Below are positions 1 through 7,881 of a stretch of 64,000 bases of DNA, in pieces (the first letter of the stretch is position 1; each line of letters starts with the position of its first letter). A model generated the notes under the pieces. That model saw only the letters and a list, made by a program, of their open reading frames with translations. It had not been told where the DNA came from and ran no database searches. The position numbers and the translations under genes are program-made. The stretch is from Lentibacter algarum (lineage in GTDB: Bacteria; Pseudomonadota; Alphaproteobacteria; Rhodobacterales; Rhodobacteraceae), in assembly GCF_040580765.1 (NCBI RefSeq), contig NZ_CP158687.1, forward strand, positions 372,001-436,000, read 5' to 3'.

Positions 1-224
1 AGAAGGATGTGTCTTGGCCGGAAGCATTGGCGCGGCTTGACGCTGCGCAGGAAGAACTTGTCGCGCTCATTGATACCCTGAGTGATGCGCAGCTTTATGG
101 CGGGCCGATGGCGGGCTCACACAACAGTTGGAGCACGGGGCGTTGGGCCGAGGCCGCTGGACCAAGTCATCTCCGACTGGCTTTAAAATATGTCCGAAAG
201 AGGCTTCGGGATATGAAGCAGTGA
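1..224 (+). CDS. ClbS/DfsB-family protein, C-terminal part (cut by window start)
   Basis: The reading frame is open from base 3 and runs to the TGA at 222-224, so the true start lies outside the window; the GTG at 9 is internal. The visible 73 residues match the C-terminal half of the neighbour at 387-881: both share an SWPEA/SWPET block, the LYG-x-PM segment and a GRWAEAAG-x-xH motif followed by a basic helix. This motif set is that of the ClbS/DfsB (DUF1706) four-helix family, which includes the colibactin self-resistance hydrolase ClbS. Substrate unknown. Family membership is fairly sure; a resistance role is only a possibility. Confidence 0.75.
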   Translation, partial: KDVSWPEALARLDAAQEELVALIDTLSDAQLYGGPMAGSHNSWSTGRWAEAAGPSHLRLALKYVRKRLRDMKQ

Positions 225-386
225 TGACAAGAACCTAAATGCACGGCTGCGGAAGGAGCTGGTCATAACGTGTTGAGCCACTAGGCCAATATCCGCGTAG
301 AGCGCCAACGTTGTGCCAGATTCGATTGTACAGTGTGTAAATACCTGCGAAAATTTCAATATGAGTCGTGTTTAAGGGGTGGTAAT

Positions 387-881
387 ATGCGCGTAGCTCA
401 AACAAAGGTTGATCTTGTTGGTATCTCTCGGGCGGAGTGGAGCAAGCTTATGCTCACCCTGGAATGTGTGCCTGATGATGTGGCGGAAAGGTTGGATGCT
501 GACGGCCAGTCTATCAAAGATGTTGTGGCGCATGGCGCGCTGGCGATCGGGCTTGTGCTTGGCTGGTATGCTGATGGACAGGCAGGACGCGACGGCCCGC
601 CCAAGAAATACTGCTCGCGTGATCTGAAATTTAATCCGACCACATTGCGCACATGGCAAGAAGAGCTGAGCTGGCCTGAGACGCGGACATTGCTCGGGTC
701 TGCGCATGAGCGCCTGATGGGGCTGGTGGAAGAGCTTGACGACACTGCGCTCTACGGCTGCCCTATGAAAGGTGTACGCAACAACTGGAGCATGGGCCGC
801 TGGGCGGAAGCTGCTGGGGCAGGGCATTACCGCAGCACGCGGCGCTATATCAGCAAGCGCATGAAGCCTCTTGTGGCTTAA
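387..881 (+). CDS. ClbS/DfsB-family four-helix protein
   Basis: A 164-residue protein, the usual length for the ClbS/DfsB (DUF1706) family. The ATG at 387 is preferred over the upstream GTG at 333 because AGGGGTGG lies just before it. The N-terminal helix carries the ISRAEWSKLM block. The middle has VAHGALAIGLVLGWYADG, where many relatives have a metal-site helix, and the C-terminal part has GRWAEAAGAGHYRS followed by a basic helix typical of the family. It is a paralogue of the partial gene just upstream, so this is a tandem pair. Known relatives act in colibactin self-protection or are uncharacterised; the substrate here cannot be inferred. Confidence 0.8.
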   Translation: MRVAQTKVDLVGISRAEWSKLMLTLECVPDDVAERLDADGQSIKDVVAHGALAIGLVLGWYADGQAGRDGPPKKYCSRDLKFNPTTLRTWQEELSWPETRTLLGSAHERLMGLVEELDDTALYGCPMKGVRNNWSMGRWAEAAGAGHYRSTRRYISKRMKPLVA

Positions 882-939
882 ATATGTGTGAGATAGGAGC
901 CTAAGCTCTGGGCCAGAGGGCCTGCGCGAAAGGACTCTT

Positions 940-1155
940 GTGAAAACTGTCGATGTTGTGAAGTGGGTTGCCACTGCCGTCCAGCTTGTTGGCTATGGTC
1001 TTACGGGGCTGAATATTGTGCCGTGGAATGTGTTTGCTTTCTTTATTGGTATCTTTCTTTGGTTTGCCGTTGGAGTGATGTGGAAGGACCGTGCGATTAT
1101 GGTTGTCCATGTCGGGGCGTTTGTCTCACTCTTTGCGGGCTATCTGAACTCTTGA
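940..1155 (+). CDS. Small two-TM membrane protein, unknown function
   Basis: A 71-residue protein starting at GTG with AAAGGA 6 nt upstream. Two hydrophobic helices are clear, around residues 8-25 and 28-47, with a third hydrophobic stretch near 52-68. The short polar link MWKDRA lies between the second and third. It resembles small conserved roseobacter membrane proteins of the DUF6552 type, but I cannot assign a function. It lies between the ClbS-like pair and rpmC, inside what is normally an uninterrupted S10-spc ribosomal gene run. Confidence 0.65.
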   Translation: MKTVDVVKWVATAVQLVGYGLTGLNIVPWNVFAFFIGIFLWFAVGVMWKDRAIMVVHVGAFVSLFAGYLNS

Positions 1156-1187
1156 GGGACAGGCGCAAAAGCTTTTCCCGATAGGGC

Positions 1188-1216
1188 TTGCCAGCACACC
1201 AAAAGGAGCCTATACG
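1188..1216 (+). promoter_or_regulatory. Candidate promoter for the rpmC-rpmD unit
   Basis: TTGCCA at 1188-1193 and TATACG at 1211-1216 are separated by exactly 17 nt. It lies 84 nt upstream of the rpmC ATG and after the last inserted gene. It closely resembles the candidate before rplO (TTGCGC-17-TATACG). Seen in sequence; promoter activity is inferred. Confidence 0.45.
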
Positions 1217-1299
1217 GCCCACTTCTACCCATGAACTCCACTGGAATCAGGGTCACGCTTGCTTGCGGCCTACCAGTGATGTTGAAAAAGGAAATAACC

Positions 1300-1503
1300 A
1301 TGAACGCATCAGACCTGCGTGACAAGTCGGTTGACCAGCTCAAAGAAGAGCTGTCAAACCTCAAGAAAGAAAGCTTCAACCTGCGCTTCCAGTCGGCCAC
1401 AGGCCAAATGGAAAACACTGCACGTGTGCGTGAAGTGAAGCGGACAACAGCCCGCGTGCTGACAATCCTCAACGAAAAAGCCGCTGCTGCGGCTGCAGAA
1501 TAA
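1300..1503 (+). CDS. rpmC: 50S ribosomal protein L29
   Basis: A 67-residue L29, normal length. The ATG at 1300 is chosen over 1231 because the L29 N-terminus ([10 protein letters not shown]) begins there and AAAAAGGA lies just upstream. The two-helix body is recognisable: [20 protein letters not shown] followed by the arginine-rich [17 protein letters not shown] segment that binds 23S rRNA. The protein sits near the peptide exit tunnel. It heads the rpmC-rpsQ-rplN run here rather than following rplP, because other genes are inserted upstream. The alanine-rich C-terminal tail is unremarkable. Confidence 0.97.
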   Translation: MNASDLRDKSVDQLKEELSNLKKESFNLRFQSATGQMENTARVREVKRTTARVLTILNEKAAAAAAE

Positions 1504-1516
1504 GGGAGCCTGAGTT

Positions 1517-1747
1517 ATGCCAAAGCGTATCCTCACAGGCGTAGTAACAAGCAACCAAAACGAGCAAACCGTAACGGTTTCTGTTGAACGTCGCTTCACA
1601 CACCCTGTTCTGAAGAAGACAATCCGTAAGTCCAAGAAGTACCGGGCTCACGATGAGAAGAACGCCTACAACGTAGGTGACCAAGTGCGGATCGTCGAAT
1701 GTGCGCCCCGTTCAAAAACCAAACGTTGGGAAATTCTGGAGGCGTAA
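1517..1747 (+). CDS. rpsQ: 30S ribosomal protein S17
   Basis: A 76-residue S17, an OB-fold protein that binds 16S rRNA early in 30S assembly. The family pattern is plain: [20 protein letters not shown], then [19 protein letters not shown] and a C-terminal [19 protein letters not shown]. It follows rpmC after 13 nt, as is standard in spc-type clusters. The 76-nt gap to rplN is unusually wide for this operon and holds a stem-loop. Confidence 0.97.
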   Translation: MPKRILTGVVTSNQNEQTVTVSVERRFTHPVLKKTIRKSKKYRAHDEKNAYNVGDQVRIVECAPRSKTKRWEILEA

Positions 1748-1774
1748 GCCTTTAGAGCAACCAATATTAGAAAC

Positions 1775-1809
1775 CCTGGGGAAAAGGCCACGCATCGGCC
1801 CCCCATAGG
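1775..1809 (+). promoter_or_regulatory. GC stem-loop between rpsQ and rplN
   Basis: The transcript can fold with CCT/AGG at the base, GGGG/CCCC above it and GGCC/GGCC at the top, around a 7-nt loop (ACGCATC) with an AAAA internal bulge. There is no T tract after it, and the rplN Shine-Dalgarno CAGGAG follows immediately. It is not a standard terminator; a role in processing, stability or translational control is inferred. Confidence 0.5.
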
Positions 1810-1823
1810 TCAGGAGAAACCAT

Positions 1824-2192
1824 ATGATCCAGATGCAAACAAATCTGGATGTTGCTGACAACTCAGGCGCTCGCCGAGTTCAGTGCATCAAGGTTCTGGG
1901 TGGTTCCAAGCGTCGTTACGCTTCGGTCGGCGATATTATCGTCGTATCCGTTAAGGAAGCCATCCCACGCGGTCGCGTAAAGAAGGGTGACGTGCGTAAA
2001 GCTGTCGTCGTTCGTACGGCCAAAGAAGTTCGTCGCGATGACGGCACAGCGATCCGCTTTGACCGTAACGCGGCCGTTATCCTCAACAACAACAACGAGC
2101 CTGTCGGCACCCGTATCTTCGGGCCAGTTGTTCGTGAGCTGCGCGCCAAGAACTTCATGAAAATCATCTCACTCGCGCCGGAGGTGCTGTAA
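1824..2192 (+). CDS. rplN: 50S ribosomal protein L14
   Basis: A 122-residue L14, exactly the usual bacterial length, a beta-barrel protein at the 30S/50S interface. The protein starts [27 protein letters not shown], the L14 signature region, and ends with [20 protein letters not shown]. The start is preceded by AGGAGAAACCAT. One base separates its stop from the rplX start, indicating translational coupling. Confidence 0.98.
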   Translation: MIQMQTNLDVADNSGARRVQCIKVLGGSKRRYASVGDIIVVSVKEAIPRGRVKKGDVRKAVVVRTAKEVRRDDGTAIRFDRNAAVILNNNNEPVGTRIFGPVVRELRAKNFMKIISLAPEVL

Positions 2193-2193
2193 G

Positions 2194-2505
2194 ATGGCTG
2201 CAAAGTTGAAAAAAGGTGACAAGGTCACTGTTCTGACTGGCAAAGATAAGGGCAAAGAGGGCGTTATCACGTCTATCGACCCTAAAGCCGGTAAAGCACT
2301 GGTTGACGGTGTGAACATGGCGATCCGCCACACCAAGCAAACTCAGACAAGCCAAGGTGGCCGCATCCCGAAAGCGATGCCAATCCAGCTCAGCAATCTG
2401 GCAATTCTTGACAAAAATGGCAAAGCGACTCGCGTTGGCTTCAAAATTGAAGGCGACAAGAAGGTTCGTTACGCCAAGACCACGGGGGACGTGATCGATG
2501 CTTGA
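2194..2505 (+). CDS. rplX: 50S ribosomal protein L24
   Basis: A 103-residue L24 with the KOW motif at the N-terminus ([20 protein letters not shown]). L24 is an assembly initiator that binds 23S rRNA near the exit tunnel. The C-terminal half is the conserved [19 protein letters not shown] block. Its last 8 bases overlap the rplE start at 2498. Confidence 0.97.
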   Translation: MAAKLKKGDKVTVLTGKDKGKEGVITSIDPKAGKALVDGVNMAIRHTKQTQTSQGGRIPKAMPIQLSNLAILDKNGKATRVGFKIEGDKKVRYAKTTGDVIDA

Positions 2506-3061
2506 TACAGCAACCTACACCCCACGCCTCAAAGAGCTTTATGACACGACAATTCGTGCCGCTCTGAAAGAGGAGTTCGGCTATAAGAACGCGATGCAGA
2601 CACCTGCACTCGAAAAAATCGTTCTGAACATCGGCTGTGGCCGTGCCGCCGTAAAAGACAGCAAAAAAGCCAAGTCAGCCGTGGAAGATCTCACGCTGAT
2701 CGCTGGTCAACAGGCTGTTATGACCATTGCGAAGAACTCCATCGCGGGTTTCCGCGTTCGTGAAGGCATGCCAATGGGCGCGAAAGTGACCCTGCGCGGC
2801 GCGCGTATGTACGAATTCATGGATCGTCTGATCACGATTGCTATGCCACGTATCCGCGACTTCCGCGGCGTATCTGGCAAGAGCTTTGACGGCCGTGGCA
2901 ACTATGCCATGGGTCTCAAAGAGCACATCGTTTTCCCAGAAATCGACTTTGATAAAGTCGACGAAAACTGGGGTATGGACATCGTTATTGCCACAACCGC
3001 AAAGACCGACGCGGAAGCCAAGAGCCTGTTGAAAGCTTTCAACATGCCCTTCAACAGCTGA
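2498..3061 (+). CDS. rplE: 50S ribosomal protein L5
   Basis: A 187-residue L5, which binds 5S rRNA in the central protuberance. Family blocks are clear: [20 protein letters not shown] near residue 22, the [19 protein letters not shown] segment, and the [18 protein letters not shown] block, with a C-terminal [19 protein letters not shown]. It starts inside the last codons of rplX, so translation is coupled. Confidence 0.97.
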   Translation: MLDTATYTPRLKELYDTTIRAALKEEFGYKNAMQTPALEKIVLNIGCGRAAVKDSKKAKSAVEDLTLIAGQQAVMTIAKNSIAGFRVREGMPMGAKVTLRGARMYEFMDRLITIAMPRIRDFRGVSGKSFDGRGNYAMGLKEHIVFPEIDFDKVDENWGMDIVIATTAKTDAEAKSLLKAFNMPFNS

Positions 3062-3081
3062 TCCGCGGGAGGAAAGAGACA

Positions 3082-3387
3082 ATGGCTAAGAAATCAATGG
3101 TAGCTCGCGAAGTTAAGCGCCAAAAGCTGGTGGAGAAATTCGCCGCTAAACGCGCTGCTCTCAAAGAGATCATCAGTGACCAAAGCAAGCCTATGGAAGA
3201 GCGTTTCCGCGCTTCTCTCGCGCTTGCAAAACTTCCGCGCAACAGCTCGGCCACACGCTTGCACAACCGTTGCCAGCTGACAGGCCGCCCTCACGCTTAC
3301 TACCGTAAGCTGAAGGTTTCGCGGATCATGCTTCGGGAACTCGGCTCAAACGGCCAGATCCCCGGCATGGTTAAATCGAGCTGGTAA
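3082..3387 (+). CDS. rpsN: 30S ribosomal protein S14 (zinc-independent form)
   Basis: A 101-residue S14 of the long, zinc-independent (C-minus) type. Only one cysteine is present (RCQLTGRPH), so the CxxC pairs of the short zinc-binding form are absent. The C-terminal signature [19 protein letters not shown] and the final MVKSSW are diagnostic. GGGAGGAAAGAG upstream is a strong ribosome-binding site. The gene is in its standard position between rplE and rpsH. Confidence 0.98.
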   Translation: MAKKSMVAREVKRQKLVEKFAAKRAALKEIISDQSKPMEERFRASLALAKLPRNSSATRLHNRCQLTGRPHAYYRKLKVSRIMLRELGSNGQIPGMVKSSW

Positions 3388-3399
3388 GGAGAGCATAAC

Positions 3400-3792
3400 A
3401 TGAACGATCCTATCGCCGATATGCTCACACGCATCCGCAACTCACAAATGCGCGGCAAGTCCACAGTGATGACGCCTGCATCTAAGTTGCGTGCTTGGGT
3501 ACTCGATGTACTGGCTGACGAAGGCTATATCCGTGGCTACGAAAAAGTTACGGGCGCCGACGGCCACCCAGCACTTGAAATCAGCCTCAAGTATTATGAA
3601 GGCATTCCTGTAATTCGTGAGCTTAAGAGGGTTTCAAAGCCTGGCCGCCGCGTTTACATGAGCGCCAATGACATCCCCGAAGTCCGTCAGGGCCTTGGTG
3701 TGTCGATTGTCAGCACGTCTAAGGGCGTGATGTCGGACGCAGCTGCACGCAATGCCAAAGTTGGCGGCGAAGTGCTCTGCACAGTCTTCTAA
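3400..3792 (+). CDS. rpsH: 30S ribosomal protein S8
   Basis: A 130-residue S8. It starts [20 protein letters not shown], the classical S8 N-terminus. The C-terminal domain has the [20 protein letters not shown] block that contacts 16S helix 21. In enterobacteria S8 represses the spc operon by binding mRNA near rplE; no obvious mimic site was worked out here. AAGGAGAGC precedes the ATG. Confidence 0.97.
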   Translation: MNDPIADMLTRIRNSQMRGKSTVMTPASKLRAWVLDVLADEGYIRGYEKVTGADGHPALEISLKYYEGIPVIRELKRVSKPGRRVYMSANDIPEVRQGLGVSIVSTSKGVMSDAAARNAKVGGEVLCTVF

Positions 3793-3802
3793 GGAGGGGA
3801 AT

Positions 3803-4339
3803 ATGTCTCGTATTGGTAAAAAACCTGTCGATCTGCCTTCCGGTGTGACTGCGACTCTCTCGGGTCAGACCATTGAAGTGAAAGGCCCGAAAGCGACACA
3901 AACGTTCACTGCGACGGACGATGTGACACTGACTGTTGAAGAAAACGTAGTCAAAATCACACCGCGTGGAAACTCTAAGCGCGCGCGCCAGCAGTGGGGC
4001 ATGAGCCGCACTGTTGTGGCCAACATGGTCACAGGCGTAAGCGTTGGCTTTAAGAAAGAGCTCGAAATCAACGGTGTTGGTTATCGTGCCTCTATGACGG
4101 ATGCAAAAACACTCAAGTTGATGCTCGGTCTTAGCCACGACGTAAACTATGAAGTGCCTGAAGGTGTCACGGTAACCTGCCCTAAGCAGACCGAGATCAT
4201 CATTGAAGGTGATAATGCACAACTCGTTGGTCAAGTCGCGGCAAACATCCGTGAATACCGCAAGCCAGAGCCCTACAAAGGCAAAGGCATCAAATACAAA
4301 GACGAGTATATCTTCCGCAAGGAAGGCAAGAAGAAGTAA
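3803..4339 (+). CDS. rplF: 50S ribosomal protein L6
   Basis: A 178-residue L6. The start at 3803 ([14 protein letters not shown]) is chosen over an upstream in-frame ATG at 3752, which lies inside rpsH, because it gives the normal L6 N-terminus and follows AAGGAGGGGA. Two L6 domains are present, with the signature [16 protein letters not shown] near the C-terminus. L6 lies near the sarcin-ricin loop. Confidence 0.97.
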   Translation: MSRIGKKPVDLPSGVTATLSGQTIEVKGPKATQTFTATDDVTLTVEENVVKITPRGNSKRARQQWGMSRTVVANMVTGVSVGFKKELEINGVGYRASMTDAKTLKLMLGLSHDVNYEVPEGVTVTCPKQTEIIIEGDNAQLVGQVAANIREYRKPEPYKGKGIKYKDEYIFRKEGKKK

Positions 4340-4350
4340 GGACCAGCATA

Positions 4351-4710
4351 ATGGCAAACAGCAAAAGAACCCTGTTTCTGAAGCGCCGCATGCGCGTCCG
4401 GAACAAACTTCGCAAGGTAAACAGCGGCAAGATGCGCTTGTCTGTTCACCGTTCAAACAAAAACATCAGCGTGCAGCTGATCGACGATGTAAACGGCGTA
4501 ACAGTCGCTGCAGCATCGACGCTCGAAAAAGCACTTGGTGTTGTCGGCAAGAACAACCTCGAAGCGGCAACGAAAGTTGGCGCGGCGATTGCCGAACGTG
4601 CGAAAAAAGCCGGCGTGGAAGTAGCATACTTCGACCGCGGTGGCTTCCTCTTCCACGGCAAAGTGAAGGCCTTGGCCGAAGCTGCGCGTGAAGGCGGTTT
4701 GAAAATCTAA
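4351..4710 (+). CDS. rplR: 50S ribosomal protein L18
   Basis: A 119-residue L18, a 5S rRNA-binding protein working with L5. The basic N-terminus ([21 protein letters not shown]), the [17 protein letters not shown] strand and the terminal [23 protein letters not shown] block are diagnostic. It is followed by a 112-nt gap carrying two stem-loops before rpsE. Confidence 0.97.
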   Translation: MANSKRTLFLKRRMRVRNKLRKVNSGKMRLSVHRSNKNISVQLIDDVNGVTVAAASTLEKALGVVGKNNLEAATKVGAAIAERAKKAGVEVAYFDRGGFLFHGKVKALAEAAREGGLKI

Positions 4711-4717
4711 GACTTGT

Positions 4718-4766
4718 GGGCGGCGCCCGTCGCCGCCCCGATGACTCAGGGGTGCTTCTTGCACCC
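4718..4766 (+). promoter_or_regulatory. Two adjacent GC stem-loops between rplR and rpsE
   Basis: The first is GGGCGGCG / CGCCGCCC (4718-4725 with 4731-4738), a perfect 8-bp stem with a CCCGT loop. The second is GGGTGC / GCACCC (4750-4755 with 4761-4766), a perfect 6-bp stem with a TTCTT loop. Neither is followed by a T tract. They may attenuate, stabilise or mark processing of the spc transcript; the function is inferred. Confidence 0.5.
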
Positions 4767-4822
4767 ACTAGGGTTGAAACAAACGGCGTGATAAGCGCGC
4801 CACCAATTGAAGGAATTGCCTC

Positions 4823-5389
4823 ATGGCAGAACGTGAAAACCGTCGCGGCCCACGCCGCGAACGTGAGGAAGCACCAGAATTCGCAGACCGCTTGGTTGCG
4901 ATCAACCGTGTTTCAAAAACAGTAAAAGGTGGTAAGCGCTTTGGTTTCGCCGCCCTCGTCGTTGTTGGCGACCAAAAAGGCCGCGTCGGCTTTGGCAAAG
5001 GTAAAGCCAAAGAAGTTCCTGAAGCGATCCGCAAAGCCACAGAGCAAGCGAAGCGCCAGATGATCCGCGTTCCACTGCGCGAAGGCCGCACTTTGCACCA
5101 CGACACATCAGGCCGTCATGGCGCTGGTAAAGTGGTTATGCGGACAGCCCCACAGGGTACTGGTATCATCGCCGGTGGTCCAATGCGTGCCGTCTTCGAA
5201 ATGCTCGGTGTTCAGGATGTTGTTGCGAAGTCTATCGGTTCGCAAAACCCTTACAACATGATCCGCGCCACAATCGATGGTCTGCAAAGCGAAAGCAGCC
5301 CACGTATGGTTGCACAGCGTCGTGGCAAAAAAGTAGCTGACATCCTCAAGCGTGAAGATGCCCCAGCTGCTGAAGCGCAAGACGCGTAA
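4823..5389 (+). CDS. rpsE: 30S ribosomal protein S5
   Basis: A 188-residue S5 with a roughly 20-residue charged N-terminal extension. The double-stranded-RNA-binding domain is followed by the S5 C-terminal domain. Conserved stretches include [20 protein letters not shown] and [18 protein letters not shown], with [14 protein letters not shown] near the end. S5 contributes to decoding accuracy and mRNA helicase activity. AGGAATTGCCTC precedes the start and rpmD follows after 12 nt. Confidence 0.98.
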   Translation: MAERENRRGPRREREEAPEFADRLVAINRVSKTVKGGKRFGFAALVVVGDQKGRVGFGKGKAKEVPEAIRKATEQAKRQMIRVPLREGRTLHHDTSGRHGAGKVVMRTAPQGTGIIAGGPMRAVFEMLGVQDVVAKSIGSQNPYNMIRATIDGLQSESSPRMVAQRRGKKVADILKREDAPAAEAQDA

Positions 5390-5401
5390 GGAGATAAGCA
5401 C

Positions 5402-5590
5402 ATGACAAAAACAATCGTTGTCAAACAGATCGGCTCTCCGATCCGTCGCCCCGCAAAACAGCGTGAAACGCTGATTGGCCTGGGCCTCAACAAAATGCAC
5501 AAGACCCGCGAACTGGAAGACACTCCTTCCGTACGTGGAATGGTCAACAAGATCCCGCATCTTGTAACGATCATTGAAGAAAAGGGCTAA
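5402..5590 (+). CDS. rpmD: 50S ribosomal protein L30
   Basis: A 62-residue L30, normal size. The [20 protein letters not shown] start and [21 protein letters not shown] centre are diagnostic. In most bacteria rplO follows at once. Here the unit ends at a strong terminator and rplO lies about 2.3 kb further on, so rpmD is the last gene of a separate transcription unit. Confidence 0.97.
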   Translation: MTKTIVVKQIGSPIRRPAKQRETLIGLGLNKMHKTRELEDTPSVRGMVNKIPHLVTIIEEKG

Positions 5591-5630
5591 GTGCCCTGAT
5601 CGGCTAACGCCTGTCTTTCGAAATAGAGAG

Positions 5631-5662
5631 CGCCCTCAGCCCAGCTGAGGGCGTTTTCTTTT
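5631..5662 (+). terminator. Rho-independent terminator after rpmD
   Basis: CGCCCTCAGC / GCTGAGGGCG form a perfect 10-bp stem with a 3-nt loop (CCA), followed by TTTTCTTTT. It closes the rpmC-rpmD unit in the middle of what is one operon in most bacteria. Confidence 0.9.
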
Positions 5663-5708
5663 GCGCTGTCGTGATGGGACGCTAAGGTCGGGTCAAACGG
5701 AGTGCGCT

Positions 5709-6095
5709 ATGATTGTGAAACATCTCAAAGACATCCTCGGCACTAAAGCTCATGCTGCGGGCGAAGGCTGGGAAAGCCGTCGCATCCTGTTGGCAGCGGA
5801 CGGGCTGGGCTATTCGTTGCACGACACTTTGGTGAGCGAAGGGGCGGCGCTTGAGCTTGAGTATAAGAACCATGTCGAGACAAACTATTGCATCGCGGGT
5901 GAGGGCGAAGTCGAAGAGGTCTCGACGGGGCGTGTCTGGCCGTTGGCGGCAGGAAGCGTTTATGTGCTCAATGCTCATGAGCGGCATATCTTGCGCGCTC
6001 TCAAGGGCGACTTGCGGCTTGTTTGCGTCTTCACCCCCGCATTGACGGGCGAGGAAGTGCACGACGAAAGCGGAAGCTACGCAGCAGAGGGCTGA
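5709..6095 (+). CDS. ectC: L-ectoine synthase homologue, orphan
   Basis: A 128-residue cupin, full length for EctC, which cyclises N-gamma-acetyl-diaminobutyrate to ectoine. The ATG at 5709 gives the standard MIV N-terminus. Blocks diagnostic of EctC are present: GEGW (18-21), R25, YKNHVET (52-58), CIAGEGEVEE (61-70) and LTGEEVHDE (112-120). E57, Y85 and H93 fall where EctC has its iron ligands, and W21, R25, T40, C106 and F108 match positions known for substrate contact. No ectA, ectB or ectD is nearby, so this is a solitary copy. It may use imported or salvaged precursor or act on a related substrate. Confidence 0.85.
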   Translation: MIVKHLKDILGTKAHAAGEGWESRRILLAADGLGYSLHDTLVSEGAALELEYKNHVETNYCIAGEGEVEEVSTGRVWPLAAGSVYVLNAHERHILRALKGDLRLVCVFTPALTGEEVHDESGSYAAEG

Positions 6096-6099
6096 AAGA

Positions 6100-6133
6100 A
6101 AAACGCCCCGAAGGATGAACCTCGGGGCGTTTT
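6100..6133. terminator. Bidirectional terminator between ectC and the DEAD-box helicase
   Basis: AAAACGCCCCGA (6100-6111) pairs with TCGGGGCGTTTT (6122-6133), with a 10-nt loop. The flanking A and T runs let it serve both converging genes. Confidence 0.85.
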
Positions 6134-6139
6134 GATTAC

Positions 6140-7462
6140 TTAGGCTGCGTTAGACGGGCGGCGTCTGCGCTGTTGGGGCTTGCCGCCACCGCCGCCCGCG
6201 TTGGCGGCTCCGCCACCGGGCTTGCCGCGACCACGGCCGCCGCCGCCACCGCCAGCTTTACCGCCACGACCACGACCGCCTCCGCCGCCGTTGGGGCGCT
6301 TTGCGCCTGCTTTGGTTTTTTCAAGAAGTTCGGCGGCCCATGAGGCTTTGCCTTCAACAGGGATATCCTTGCCGATGAGCTTCTGAATATCTTTCAATTC
6401 ACCGATCTCTTCTGGCGAGCAATACGCGACCGCGCTGCCATCACGACCTGCGCGCGCTGTACGGCCGATGCGGTGCACATAGTTGTCCGCGACATTGGGC
6501 AGCTCGTAGTTGTAAACGTAGCGCACAGTCGGGATGTCGATGCCGCGTGCGGCGACGTCTGTGGCGACGAGAACTTTAACCTTGCCCTCTTTGAAGGCTT
6601 TGATTGCACGTTCGCGCTGGCCCTGGCTTTTGTTGCCGTGGATGCTGTCGGCGGCAAAGCCCGCCGCTTCGAGCTTTTTCTTCAGCTTTTCGGAGCCGTG
6701 CTTTGTGCGTCCGAAGACTAGCGCTGCTTCGTCTGGGTGCTTGCCGAGGTGCTCGATGAGCAGGGCAGGCTTGGCTGCTTGGGACACGAAGTGAACTGAT
6801 TGGTCAATTTTATCAGCGGGTTTGCCGGGAGGGGCTGTTTCCACACGGATCGGATCGGTCAGGTAGGCGTTGGCGATCTCGTTCATGTTTTTCGGCATAG
6901 TGGCCGAGAATAGCATGGTCTGGCGCTCTTTGGGCAGAAGTGTCGCGATTTTGCGCAATGCGTGGATAAAACCGAGATCAAGCATTTGGTCAGCTTCATC
7001 GAGAACGAGGAAGCGCGCTTCGTCAAGGCGCACGGCGCGACGATCGATCAGATCAAGCAGACGGCCGGGTGTCGCGACGAGAATATCTGTGCCGCGCTCA
7101 AGCTTATTGGCCTGCACATTGAGGGAGGCACCGCCGATGACGAGGTTGATCCGTGTGCCTGTGCCTTTGGCGAAGCCGATCATGGCTTCCTGAATTTGTT
7201 TGGCCAGCTCACGCGTTGGCGCAAGGATAAGGCCGCGCACGGACTTGGGCGCTGGCTTGCCTTCCATACGGCCAATGGCTGTCAGGATGGGCAGGGAGAA
7301 GGCGGCTGTTTTGCCTGTGCCCGTTTGGGCGAGGCCGAGCACGTCACGGCCGTTCATGGCGTGGGGGATGGCTTTGGCCTGAATGGGCGTGGGCTCTGTG
7401 AGGCCAAGCTCTTGCAGGTTTGTCGAAAGGCGGGCGGGAAGGCCCAGCATGTCAAAATCCAA
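6140..7462 (-). CDS. DEAD-box RNA helicase, RhlE-like, with Gly/Arg-rich tail
   Basis: A 440-residue ATP-dependent RNA helicase. The TTG at 7462 is the likely start, giving MDFDMLGLPARL and following AAAGGA by 8 nt; ATG at 7450 is an alternative. Motifs in order are the Q motif (PTPIQAKAIP), I (AQTGTGKT), Ia (PTRELAKQI), II (VLDEADQML), III (SAT), then IV-VI including VATDVAARGIDIP and HRIGRTARAG. The last roughly 50 residues are a glycine-rich, RGRGG-containing low-complexity tail, common in cold-induced helicases acting on rRNA or mRNA. It lies convergent to ectC, inside the split spc operon, which fits a ribosome-assembly role. Confidence 0.95.
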   Translation of the reverse strand: MDFDMLGLPARLSTNLQELGLTEPTPIQAKAIPHAMNGRDVLGLAQTGTGKTAAFSLPILTAIGRMEGKPAPKSVRGLILAPTRELAKQIQEAMIGFAKGTGTRINLVIGGASLNVQANKLERGTDILVATPGRLLDLIDRRAVRLDEARFLVLDEADQMLDLGFIHALRKIATLLPKERQTMLFSATMPKNMNEIANAYLTDPIRVETAPPGKPADKIDQSVHFVSQAAKPALLIEHLGKHPDEAALVFGRTKHGSEKLKKKLEAAGFAADSIHGNKSQGQRERAIKAFKEGKVKVLVATDVAARGIDIPTVRYVYNYELPNVADNYVHRIGRTARAGRDGSAVAYCSPEEIGELKDIQKLIGKDIPVEGKASWAAELLEKTKAGAKRPNGGGGGRGRGGKAGGGGGGRGRGKPGGGAANAGGGGGKPQQRRRRPSNAA

Positions 7463-7881
7463 GATGGATATCCTTTGTATGTCACGCGCCAAAAGCGCGC
7501 ATAAGTGCGCCGAAGCCCTAATACTGGGCTGCGCCTCACTCGTGGGTGACGCCAAAGAAGAAATACAGCCGAATTGCCGCACATCGCCTATGGCGTGTGA
7601 CCCCCCGCGTGAAATGGGAACCGTTGGGAAAGTTTGCACTCCGATCAGCGCCATGATGCGCGGGCCCGCTCACGCGGCGGGCTCGGTTGTGCTGAGGGGG
7701 ATATGGGGGAAGGGAAGGGATATGTCAATGGGCACGCGTTGCGGGCGCGTGAGGGGCTTGCGCTGTGACCTCTATCTGTCTATACGCCGCGAGTGGCCAA
7801 TAATGGCTGCAGAATCAAAATCAAGAAACGCCGTGTTCGCCCATTACCGCTTCGGGGGCGCTTCCGGCTAGGAGAAGCGAC
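7463..7881. other. Divergent intergenic region between helicase and rplO (419 nt)
   Basis: No gene is supported here. On the helicase side there are two inverted repeats: GCGC-CGA-AGCCC / GGGCT-GCGC (7507-7534) and CACA-T-CGCC / GGCG-TGTG (7580-7599). Either could form in the helicase 5' leader. The rplO side contains the candidate promoter at 7758-7786. Short in-frame readings here are not protein-like. Confidence 0.5.
7758..7786 (+). promoter_or_regulatory. Candidate promoter for rplO-secY-adk
   Basis: TTGCGC at 7758-7763 and TATACG at 7781-7786 with 17-nt spacing, about 95 nt upstream of the rplO ATG. The same -10 hexamer and spacing occur before rpmC. Activity is inferred. Confidence 0.45.

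Noticed and set aside
372..974. 200-residue minus-strand ORF opposite the ClbS-like gene
   Set aside because: No motif or ribosome-binding site; the plus-strand gene has clear family motifs.
6962..7504. 180-residue plus-strand ORF opposite the RhlE-like helicase
   Set aside because: Antisense to helicase motifs, with no domain; shadow of the real gene.
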